DNA of 29,599 nt from Nemertoderma westbladi. Lineage: Eukaryota; Xenacoelomorpha; Nemertodermatida; Nemertodermatidae. How positions within the stretch are numbered: the stretch's first letter is position 1; each line of letters starts with the position of its first letter. The notes under the pieces were generated by a model, which made no database searches, was not told where the DNA came from, and saw nothing but the letters and a program-made list of their open reading frames with translations. The stretch lies in contig JAUCBJ010008576.1 in the NCBI GenBank assembly GCA_032718475.1, positions 1-29,599 on the forward strand. The letters are read 5' to 3'. A program made the translations under genes and the position numbers. Positions 1 to 10,600 of this stretch are shown here, piece by piece.

Positions 1-101
1 CTAATGTTTTTGGTTTGTTTTGTATTAAATCTTATCATCTTACAAAAGGCAGATTATCAATAAAGACATATAAATTTCGGCAGGTTAAACTGCTGAAGGT
101 C

Positions 102-138
102 TATAAAAGCGCGTACATCAAGAGAGAGACTTTCAGTC
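102..138 (+). promoter_or_regulatory. Putative TATA + Initiator core promoter
   Basis: TATAAAAG at 102-109 is followed at promoter-like spacing by TCAGTC at 133-138, which matches the invertebrate Initiator; its A at 135 is 33 bases from the first T of the TATA. The first downstream ATG (188) opens only a 30-codon frame, so any product would need splicing. It could drive the 5' part of the phospholipase gene or nothing at all. The call rests on motif spacing alone. Confidence 0.3.
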
Positions 139-355
139 TGGATTTCCGCATAGAAAAATAGTTTTACAATAATTAGTATTAATTATTATGGGTAGAATGT
201 ATTCGAATATTCCAAGTGATTATTTCAATGAAACGTTGCAAATTATGACTACAACACTGTTGATAACGGTTATAAGATAAGATAGTCTCTATACCATGGT
301 ATGTAGCAATCATAATAATAATCAGATTACACATCTTTACTTTAGGAAACATAAA

Positions 356-525
356 TAGGTACAAGACCATACACAACTGTTACATAATAGGTACAAAATG
401 TACGCAACTTGGTACATAGTAGGTGTAAAAGGTACACAACTTGGTACATAATAAGTACAAAAGGTACACAACTTGGTACAATGGGTACAAAAGTTACACA
501 ACTTGATACATTGTAGGTACAAAAC
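356..525. repeat. Short degenerate tandem repeat, about 32-bp unit, about 5 copies
   Basis: Five or so diverged copies of a unit built around ACAACTTGGTACAT and GGTACAAAAGGTAC. It abuts the 3' end of the DDX1 pseudogene exactly where protein similarity stops, so no poly(A) tract can be seen there. Open frames across it on the - strand are repeat artefacts. Confidence 0.75.
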
Positions 526-1385
526 GGCGCCCGGGATACAATGGTGTACCCGGAAAGAAGATGCGCAGATAATCGGATAAATTCGGCGAAAATAAACATA
601 ATTTCAGCATTCTTTAAAGATACCGACAGACCACAGACTGCGGGAATACAGGAATAACGGGAGTTTGCGTAAATTAGCGGGAATCTCGAACTGTCGAAAG
701 CTTTCCCGAGATCACTTCCGTTTTTACTGTACCGGTACCCAATTGTGCCCACATCCAGATCGATCCGATAACCGATCACGTCGCCTAGTCCATATGGTTG
801 TCCATAGTCGTCAAAATGCCGCCCGAAACACTTCTTACCGTTTCCTCCGAAGCCAAAACTATTTTTATCAGTCCCGATATCGAGTGTCGCGCTTCCGGTG
901 CTCCAACTAACCCGGCATGGGCCCTCGCACCTCGTCCTTTACCGTCGCCTCGTAATAGCTGAATAGTAACGAAACGACCGGATCCGACTATTCCTTTAGT
1001 CGTCCGGGTACCGTGCCAACTCCTCTGGCCACGCGCATGACACAGCAACCGTCCGGGGAGATGGCCAACTGGTCACCTCTATCGCTCTATCGAATGAGTT
1101 CAACTGAAATTTCGTAGGCCTAGTTCTTCCCCCCGATTTCCCATCGAGTTTTCCATCTCGGAGTTTGTACCGTAGAGTTTCATGGACCAGCTGTAGTATC
1201 GGGATACAGAATGCCCCGGTCTTCCCGCTTCCGCCGCCATCAGCACAGTCTCCACCGCCCAGGATCAGAGCTGCAGAGGGACAGCCTCACCCTGCAAGTT
1301 GGTCGGTAGACTCCATTCCAGGACATCCAACAGTCCAACGCGCGTCCGATTTCCTTCTGAACACCACAGTCAGCTACAGAGCTAC
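526..1385 (-). pseudogene. DDX1: DDX1 retro-pseudogene (N-terminal third: Q-motif/Walker A region and SPRY domain)
   Basis: Read on the - strand, consecutive blocks in shifting frames follow the order of the DEAD-box RNA helicase DDX1. They are GVQKEIGRAL (about 1370-1340), DVLEWSLPTNLQGEAVPL, ILGGGD and GSGKTGAF (the Walker A region, about 1265-1212), QLNSFDR, WHGTRTTKG (about 1010), YYEATVKDE (957-931), then the SPRY core. The SPRY core shows GPCRVSWST, GTDKNSFGFGGNGKK, DVIGYRIDLD, SKNGSDLGKAF and MFIFAEF (923-579). The frame changes several times: a 5-base insertion before ILGGGD, a +1 insertion and a deletion around the P-loop, and shifts on both sides of YYEATVKDE. DDX1 genes in animals are intron-rich and about 740 residues long; this copy has no introns and stops after the SPRY domain. 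I therefore read it as a truncated, dead retrocopy. The specific DDX1 assignment is strong because the SPRY insertion just after the P-loop is characteristic of that family. Confidence 0.85.
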
Positions 1386-1844
1386 GAATGATCCCATACT
1401 GTGTACTGCAGTACTGCCATACCTGCATACTGCAGTACTGCCATGCCATATACAATAGCCTAATGCAATAGGCCAATACAGCAATAGTCATACAACCAGA
1501 CTGCGTTCAGTGTTAGGCAAAACAGAAGTAGGCCTAGCCTAAGCAGCTAGGCTTGTACAGTCTGCAGTCTGACAGTTGTAGCTACAATAATTGCCGAAAT
1601 GCATCGGATCGGATCGGATCGGACGGCATCTGACTATAAATGCACCCTAGCAGGATTCTCGATTCAGGGATTGAGTACAGCCTGACAGTACCGGTACACA
1701 TGGTACATGCAGAATTGCAAAATTTGTCAGAAAACCAGCTGATTTATCCTACAGTAATAATAATTTAACGCATTTTAAATTTGGATAAATAAATTTATTA
1801 TAACTGCAATAACAGTTACACTGATGCTGCACGAAGGCCCCACG
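1386..1844. other. Non-coding stretch with small repeats
   Basis: No gene recognised. A 20-base direct repeat of TACTGCAGTACTGCCAT type occurs twice near 1405-1447, and GGATC is repeated four times at 1604-1623. Several short palindromes built on AGGCCTAGCC lie at 1528-1552. Confidence 0.5.
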
Positions 1845-2323
1845 CAAATTCTACTTGGAAAATTTTCAAACTTTTGCCAAACAACATGTGTACCAAGTTT
1901 GGATAGATTTCATCAAGGATTGGCCGAGTTATTAACGTTTAAAATAAAATACTGAAAAAAAACGCGACAGAACGACAGAACGACAGAACGACAGAACGAC
2001 AGAACGACAGGTTGATTAATGGTACCACTACGCTAAGGCTCACTCACTTCGTGGCTCGCCCCACAACTAACTCTACTACAACTCATATGAGTTTTCACCA
2101 AGTCAGAATAGATTTTATCAATAATTCCCACCAACATAACTAACAATCGCAAAAGTCATATTTGAGTTTTCACCAAGTGGAGATGCGTTTTAGAATAACA
2201 CTCACCAGTTTAAAGGTTAATATAACAACCATTTTTAGCAAGGCGGAGCCCCACCCCCTAATTTTTTTCAAAATTCAATCAAATCCTACGAAATTTTGTA
2301 TGAAGATAGTTCGACACGTTTTC
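1845..2323. repeat. Dispersed-repeat-like segment with 8-bp (GACAGAAC) tandem core
   Basis: An AT-rich leader is followed by five to six copies of GACAGAAC at 1965-2010. Then comes a block ending in CTCACTTCGTGGCTCGCCCC and two diverged direct copies of GAGTTTTCACCAAGT (near 2087 and 2164). A (GACAG)-type core beside such a block is typical of dispersed repeats in marine invertebrates. The right edge (2276-2323) is shared with a second copy at 5550-5620. Family not identified. Confidence 0.5.
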
Positions 2324-4364
2324 TTACTACTGGCCGTAGCTTACTACTACTACTTACTACTGGCCGTAGCTTACTACTACTACTTACTACTGGCCGTAGC
2401 TTACTACTACTACTTACTACTGGCCGTAGCTTACTACTACTACTTACTACTGGCCGTAGCTTACTACTACTACTTACTACTGGCCGTAGCTTACTACTAC
2501 TACTTACTACTGGCCGTAGCTTACTACTACTACTTACTACTGGCCGTAGCTTACTACTGGCCGTAGCTTACTACTACTACTAATTACTACTGGCCGTAGC
2601 TTACTACTGGCCGTAGCTTACTACTGGCCGTAGCTTACTACTACTACTTACTACTGGCCGTAGCTTACTACTGGCCGTAGCTTACTACTACTACTACTAC
2701 TTACTACTGGCCGTAGCTTACTACTACTACTTACTACTGGCCGTAGCTTACTACTACTACTTACTACTGGCCGTAGCTTACTACTACTACTTACTACTGG
2801 CCGTAGCTTACTACTGGCCGTAGCTTACTACTACTACTTACTACTGGCCGTAGCTTACTACTGGCCGTAGCTTACTACTGGCCGTAGCTTACTACTGGCC
2901 GTAGCTTACTACTACTACTTACTACTGGCCGTAGCTTACTACTGGCCGTAGCTTACTACTGGCCGTAGCTTACTACTACTACTACTTACTACTGGCCGTA
3001 GCTTACTACTACTACTTACTACTGGCCGTAGCTTACTACTACTACTTACTACTGGCCGTAGCTTACTACTACTACTTACTACTGGCCGTAGCTTACTACT
3101 ACTACTTACTACTGGCCGTAGCTTACTACTGGCCGTAGCTTACTACTACTACTTACTACTGGCCGTAGCTTACTACTACTACTTACTACTGTCCGTAGCT
3201 TACTACTACTACTTACTACTGGCCGTAGCTTACTACTACTACTTACTACTGGCCGTAGCTTACTACTACTACTTACTACTGGCCGTAGCTTACTACTGGC
3301 CGTAGCTTACTACTACTACTACTTACTACTGGCCGTAGCTTACTAGTACTACTTACTACTGGCCGTAGCTTACTACTACTACTTACTACTGGCCGTAGCT
3401 TACTACTACAACTTACTACTGGCCGTAGCTTACTACTGGCCGTAGCTTACTACTACTACTTACTACTGGCCGTAGCTTACTACTGGCCGTAGCTTACTAC
3501 TACTACTTACTACTGGCCGTAGCTTACTACTGGCCGTAGCTTACTACTACTACTTACTACTGGCCGTAGCTTACTACTTGCCGTAGCATACTACTACTAC
3601 TTACTACTGGCCGTAGCTTACTACTACTACTTACTACTGGCCGTAGCTTACTACTACTACTTACTACTGGCCGTAGCTTACTACTACTACTTACTACTGG
3701 CCGTAGCTTACTACTACTACTTACTACTGGCCGTAGCTTACTACTACTACTTACTACTGGCCGTAGCTTACTACTGGCCGTAGCTTACTACTGGCCGTAG
3801 CTTACTACTACTACTTACTACTGGCCGTAGCTTACTACTACTACTTACTACTGGCCGTAGCTTACTACTACTACTTACTACTGGCCGTAGCTTACTACTA
3901 CTACTTACTACTGGCCGTAGCTTACTACTACTACTTACTACTGGCCGTAGCATACTACTACTACTTACTACTGGCCGTAGCTTACTACTACTACTTACTA
4001 CTGGCCGTAGCTTACTACTACTACTTACTACTGGCCGTAGCTTACTACTACTACTTACTACTGGCCGTAGCTTACTACTACTACTTACTACTGGCCGTAG
4101 CTTACTACTGGCCGTAGCTTACTACTACTACTTACTACTGGCCGTAGCTTACTACTGGCCGTAGCTTACTACTACTACTTACTACTGGCCGTAGCTTACT
4201 ACTGGCCGTAGCTTACTACTACTACTTACTACTGGCCGTAGCTTACTACTGGCCGTAGCTTACTACTACTACTTACTACTACTGGCCGTAGCTTACTACT
4301 ACTACTTACTACTGGCCGTAGCTTACTACTGGCCGTAGCTTACTACTACTACTTACTACTGGCC
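2324..4364. repeat. Minisatellite with mixed 30-bp and 17-bp units
   Basis: The core unit TTACTACTGGCCGTAGC (17 bp) alternates with a 30-bp form in which a 13-bp (ACT)-rich spacer is added. A few units carry one extra ACT, and rare point variants occur near 3190, 3344 and 3588. The first seven units are all the 30-bp form; later the two forms mix irregularly. The core has an inverted repeat CTAC-TGGCC-GTAG. The 30-bp period is a multiple of three, so it creates spurious 60-134 residue open frames on both strands; I do not call these genes. The array lies upstream of the first recognised phospholipase exon. Confidence 0.95.
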
Positions 4365-4604
4365 TGGTCGGATATGTCAATTTTCAAATTTTTAGACGTT
4401 TTGTTTGTATCAAAATACAAATACAAAGAAAATTGTATTTTATCTGAAAAACTGAACGTGTTACGGAATTTCACTTGAATATTGATTAACCTTCTTCTTG
4501 TTAAATCAGTGGTCAGAAAGAGGTTAAATGTTAAAATGAAACCAATTTTTAGGTCATATGCAGCACTTGATTGCATTCTAGTTCAAGTGATGTTTTTTCT
4601 CAAG
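4365..4604. other. AT-rich non-coding sequence, probably intron
   Basis: No coding similarity seen. It ends in a pyrimidine tract (TGTTTTTTCTCAAG, 4591-4604) that serves as the likely splice acceptor of the next exon. Confidence 0.5.
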
Positions 4605-4657
4605 CGATCCTAACGGGCGAGGGTAATATAACGAGTGTGGGGAACCTTTCAAATGAG
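4605..4657 (+). CDS. PLA2G6: PLA2G6 exon (phase 2 in, phase 0 out)
   Basis: Fifty-three bases encoding ILTGEGNITSVGNLSNE after two bases of a split codon. The acceptor follows a good pyrimidine tract (TTTTTTCTCAAG) and the donor is GAG|GTAAGA. It joins in frame to EVVECLSRHA of the next exon, giving a plausible ankyrin leader. It is the least certain exon because it is short and poorly conserved. Confidence 0.65.
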
Positions 4658-7600
4658 GTAAGAGATATAGAGTTTGTTTGAAAAGTCAATCAGATACTAA
4701 AATGTCTAATACTAAAGCAGCACACCACCTAGGTAATATTTTCATATCGGGTGTGTCAGACTGTCTGCGGTTTTTCGGACTGTCTGTCGGTCTGTCTGTT
4801 ATGGTCTTGCCTTTTGACTGAAGAGATTGATTACCCGAGACTTGTTAAGCGGTTTTAACATTTACAATCCTCGTTACCATCGTCCTATTAAAAGTCACAA
4901 TTCAAATCCTAATGATTTTGCAGGAAGTTGTTGAGTGTTTATCTCGGCACGCAGCGAAATTAATCAACAGTTTGAACGAGGATGGATACAATTCTTTGCA
5001 CGCGGCTGTTAGTTTCGACAACGATGTCTGCTTAGAAGCCCTGTGTGTGGCGGGAGGTGATCTCACCATTCCATCTCTTAAGGGTAAGTAAGTATGTTAG
5101 GGTTACTTAGTAATTCAGTATACATTTTTTGCTTGAGATGGCAGAAGTTGTACTGATACAGTATTTATTTGTATAACGCTCTCTTAATTGCACATTAAAT
5201 TCCCTACTATTTTTGTTGTACAGGTTTGCAGCCAGTGCACATGGCAACAGTGGAAAACAAGCTGAAATGCCTCGATGTCATACTGAAGCACTTACCCAAC
5301 GCTGTAAATGTAAGTAAAATACGGGGATAGGAAAGTAGCGATCTCATTGGTAGGCCTACGTTATTCTCTCCAAAACAATAAACTAAAGGCAATAGAACAG
5401 GTTACAGTTTTATTTCAAGGAGTAATTAGCTGTTATTTGCATATATTTTCCTCTAGAGAGAGATTAATTTTTATAACCCCCCCCCCCCCCCTCCCCCTTT
5501 CTGCCTTTAATACCACAACTATTTGAAAGTTCGCAGACTTCCCAATTTTAATCAAATGCTACGAAATTTTGTATGATGATAGTTTGACAATCAATGTTTC
5601 TTATTAGTGGCGGGATATTTAAATTGTCAACTTAAGTTCTTCGTCTTAGATGACGTATATTGTAAATCTTCCTCATATACATTTAATTATCCAATTATTA
5701 TTAACATTATTATTACAAACAGATAAAGGTGTTTATTGAATAGAATAATAAATTATTTACTCATTAAAATATAAGCAGGAGGCGACCCGTAGGCTCTTCT
5801 TTGGATGGCTGCTACCCGAAGGTAGGGATGGGCGCTACTCCTATCTGCTACCCGAAGGTAGGGGTGGGCGCTACTCCTATCTGCTACCCGTAGGTAGGGA
5901 TGGGCGCTACTCCTATCTGCTACCCGAAGGTAGGGATGGGCGCTACTCCTATCTGCTACCCGAAGGTAGGGGTGGGCGCTACAGCTATCTGCTACCCGAA
6001 GGTAGGGGTGGGCGCTACAGCTATCTGCTACCCGAAGGTAGGGGTGGGCGCTACAGCTATCTGCTACCCGAAGGTAGGGGTGGGCGCTACAGCTATCTGC
6101 TACCCGAAGGTAGGGGTGGGCGCTACAGCTATCTGCTACCCGAAGGTAGGGGTGGGCGCTACAGCTATCTGCTACCCGAAGGTAGGGGTGGGCGCTACAG
6201 CTATCTGCTACCCGAAGGTAGGGGTGGGCGCTACAGCTATCTGCTACCCGAAGGTAGGGGTGGGCGCTACATCTATCTGCTAGCCGAAGGTAGAGGTGGG
6301 CGCTACTCCTTTCTGCTACCCGAAGGTAGGGATGGGCGCTACAGCTATCTGCTACCCGAAGGTAGGGGTGGGCGCTACAGCTATCTGCTACCCGAAGGTA
6401 GGGGTGGGCGCTACAGCTATCTGCTACCCGAAGGTAGGGGTGGGCGCTACAGCTATCTGCTAGCCGAAGGTAGAGGTGGGCGCTACTCCTTTCTGCTACC
6501 CGAAGGTAGGGATGGGCGCTACAGCTATCTGCTACCCGAAGGTAGGGGTGGGCGCTACAGCTATCTGCTACCCGAAGGTAGGGGTGGGCGCTACAGCTAT
6601 CTGCTACCCGAAGGTAGGGGTGGGCGCTGCAGCTATCTGCTACCCGAAGGTAGGGATGGGCGCTATTCCTTTCTGCTACCCGAAGGTAGGGGTGGGCGCT
6701 ACTCCTTTCTGCTACCCGAAGGTAGGGGTGGGTGCTACAGCTATCTGCTACCCGAAGGTAGAGGTGGGCGCTACTCCTTTCTGCTACCCGAAGGTAGGGG
6801 TGGGCGCTACTCCTTTCTGCTACCCGAAGGTAGGGGTGGGCGCTACAGCTATCTGCTACCCGAAGGTAGTGGTGGGCGCTACTCCTATCTGCTACCCGAA
6901 GGTAGGGGTGGGCGCTACTCCTTTCTGCTACCCGAAGGTAGGGGTGTGCGCTACAGCTATCTGCTACCCGAAGGTAGGGGTGGGCGCTACTCCTTTCTGC
7001 TACCCGAAGGTAGGGGTGGGCGCTACAGCTATCTGCTACCCGAAGGTAGGGGTGGGCGCTACAGCTATCTGCTACCCGAAGGTAGGGGTGGGCGCTACAG
7101 CTATCTGCTACCCGAAGGTAGAGGTGGGCGCTACTCATATCTGCTACCCGAAGGTAGGTGTGGGCGCTACTCCTTTCTGCTACCCGAAGGTAGGGGTGGG
7201 CGCTACTCCTTTCTGCTACCCGAAGGTAGGGGTGGGCGCTACTCCTTTATGCTACCCGAAGGTAGGGGTGGGCGCTACTCCTTTCTGCTACCCGAAGGTA
7301 GGGGTGGGCGCTACAGCTATCTGCTACCCGAAGGTAGGGGTGGGCGGTACTCCTATCTACTACCCGAGGGTATGGGTGGGCGCTACTCCTTTCTGCTACC
7401 CGAAGGTAGGGGTGGACGCTACTCTTTTATGCTACCCGAAGGTAGGGGTGGGCGCTACTCCTTTATGCTACCCGAAGGTAGGGGTGGGCGCTACTCCTTT
7501 ATGCTACCCGAAGGTAGGGGTGGGCGCTACAGCTATCTGCTACCCGAAGGTAGGGGTGGGCGGTACTCCTATCTACTACCCGAGGGTATGGGTGGGCGCT

Positions 7601-10600
7601 ACTCCTTTCTGCTACCCGAAGGTAGGGGTGGGCGCTACTCCTTTCTGCTACCCGAAGGTAGGGGTGGGCGCTACAGCTATCTGCTACCCGAAGGTAGTGG
7701 TGGGCGCTACTCCTATCTGCTACCCGAAGGTAGGGGTGGGCGCTACTCCTTTCTGCTACCCGAAGGTAGGGGTGTGCGCTACAGCTATCTGCTACCCGAA
7801 GGTAGGGGTGGGCGCTACTCCTTTCTGCTACCCGAAGGTAGGGGTGGGCGCTACAGCTATCTGCTACCCGAAGGTAGGGGTGGGCGCTACAGCTATCTGC
7901 TACCCGAAGGTAGGGGTGGGCGCTACAGCTATCTGCTACCCGAAGGTAGAGGTGGGCGCTACTCATATCTGCTACCCGAAGGTAGGTGTGGGCGCTACTC
8001 CTTTCTGCTACCCGAAGGTAGGGGTGGGCGCTACTCCTTTCTGCTACCCGAAGGTAGGGGTGGGCGCTACTCCTTTATGCTACCCGAAGGTAGGGGTGGG
8101 CGCTACTCCTTTCTGCTACCCGAAGGTAGGGGTGGGCGCTACAGCTATCTGCTACCCGAAGGTAGGGGTGGGCGGTACTCCTATCTACTACCCGAGGGTA
8201 TGGGTGGGCGCTACTCCTTTCTGCTACCCGAAGGTAGGGGTGGGCGCTACTCTTTTATGCTACCCGAAGGTAGGGGTGGGCGCTACTCCTTTATGCTACC
8301 CGAAGGTAGGGGTGGGCGCTACTCCTTTCTGCTACCCGAAGGTAGGGGTGGGCGCTACAGCTATCTGCTACCCGAAGGTAGGGGTGGGCGGTACTCCTAT
8401 CTACTACCCGAGGGTATGGGTGGGCGCTACTCCTTTCTGCTACCCGAAGGTAGGGATGGGCGCTACAGCTATCTGCTACCCGAAGGTAGGGGTGGGCGCT
8501 ACAGCTATCTGCTACCCGAAGGTAGGGGTGGGCGCTACAGCTATCTGCTACCCGAAGGTAGGGGTGGGCGCTGCAGCTATCTGCTACCCGAAGGTAGGGG
8601 TGGGCGCTACTCCTTTCTGCTACCCGAAGGTAGGGGTGGGCGCTACTCCTTTCTGCTACCCGAAGGTAGGGGTGGGCGCTACTGCTATCTGCTACCCGAA
8701 GGTAGAGGTGGGCGCTACTCCTTTCTGCTACCCGAAGGTAGGGGTGGGCGCTACTCCTTTCTGCTACCCGAAGGTAGGGGTGGGCGCTACAGCTATCTGC
8801 TACCCGAAGGTAGTGGTGGGCGCTACTCCTATCTGCTACCCGAAGGTAGGGGTGGGCGCTACTCCTTTCTGCTACCCGAAGGTAGGGGTGTGCGCTACAG
8901 CTATCTGCTACCCGAAGGTAGGGGTGGGCGCTACTCCTTTCTGCTACCCGAAGGTAGGGGTGGGCGCTACAGCTATCTGCTACCCGAAGGTAGGGGTGGG
9001 CGCTACAGCTATCTGCTACCCGAAGGTAGGGGTGGGCGCTACAGCTATCTGCTACCCGAAGGTAGAGGTGGGCGCTACTCATATCTGCTACCCGAAGGTA
9101 GGTGTGGGCGCTACTCCTTTCTGCTACCCGAAGGTAGGGGTGGGCGCTACTCCTTTCTGCTACCCGAAGGTAGGGGTGGGCGCTACTCCTTTATGCTACC
9201 CGAAGGTAGGGGTGGGCGCTACTCCTTTCTGCTACCCGAAGGTAGGGGTGGGCGCTACAGCTATCTGCTACCCGAAGGTAGGGGTGGGCGGTACTCCTAT
9301 CTACTACCCGAGGGTATGGGTGGGCGCTACTCCTTTCTGCTACCCGAAGGTAGGGGTGGACGCTACTCTTTTATGCTACCCGAAGGTAGGGGTGGGCGCT
9401 ACTCCTTTATGCTACCCGAAGGTAGGGGTGGGCGCTACTCCTTTATGCTACCCGAAGGTAGGGGTGGGCGCTACAGCTATCTGCTACCCGAAGGTAGGGG
9501 TGGGCGGTACTCCTATCTACTACCCGAGGGTATGGGTGGGCGCTACTCCTTTCTGCTACCCGAAGGTAGGGGTGGGCGCTACTCCTTTCTGCTACCCGAA
9601 GGTAGGGGTGGGCGCTACAGCTATCTGCTACCCGAAGGTAGTGGTGGGCGCTACTCCTATCTGCTACCCGAAGGTAGGGGTGGGCGCTACTCCTTTCTGC
9701 TACCCGAAGGTAGGGGTGTGCGCTACAGCTATCTGCTACCCGAAGGTAGGGGTGGGCGCTACTCCTTTCTGCTACCCGAAGGTAGGGGTGGGCGCTACAG
9801 CTATCTGCTACCCGAAGGTAGGGGTGGGCGCTACAGCTATCTGCTACCCGAAGGTAGGGGTGGGCGCTACAGCTATCTGCTACCCGAAGGTAGAGGTGGG
9901 CGCTACTCATATCTGCTACCCGAAGGTAGGTGTGGGCGCTACTCCTTTCTGCTACCCGAAGGTAGGGGTGGGCGCTACTCCTTTCTGCTACCCGAAGGTA
10001 GGGGTGGGCGCTACTCCTTTATGCTACCCGAAGGTAGGGGTGGGCGCTACTCCTTTCTGCTACCCGAAGGTAGGGGTGGGCGCTACAGCTATCTGCTACC
10101 CGAAGGTAGGGGTGGGCGGTACTCCTATCTACTACCCGAGGGTATGGGTGGGCGCTACTCCTTTCTGCTACCCGAAGGTAGGGGTGGGCGCTACTCTTTT
10201 ATGCTACCCGAAGGTAGGGGTGGGCGCTACTCCTTTATGCTACCCGAAGGTAGGGGTGGGCGCTACTCCTTTCTGCTACCCGAAGGTAGGGGTGGGCGCT
10301 ACAGCTATCTGCTACCCGAAGGTAGGGGTGGGCGGTACTCCTATCTACTACCCGAGGGTATGGGTGGGCGCTACTCCTTTCTGTTACCCGAAGGTAGGGG
10401 TGGGCGCTACTCCTTTCTGCTACCCGAAGGTAGGGGTGGGCGCTACAGCTATCTGCTACCCGAAGGTAGTGGTGGGCGCTACTCCTATCTGCTACCCGAA
10501 GGTAGGGGTGGGCGCTACTCCTTTCTGCTACCCGAAGGTAGGGGTGTGCGCTACAGCTATCTGCTACCCGAAGGTAGGGGTGGGCGCTACTCCTTTCTGC

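Noticed and set aside
1165-1491. Open frames on both strands around the DDX1 P-loop region
   Set aside because: The + frame is a shadow; the - frame is one piece of the frameshifted DDX1 copy and is not a gene by itself.
2162-2583. 134- and 95-codon frames of LLAVAYYYY/TTGRSLLLL repeats
   Set aside because: They are products of the 30-bp tandem array with no independent coding evidence.
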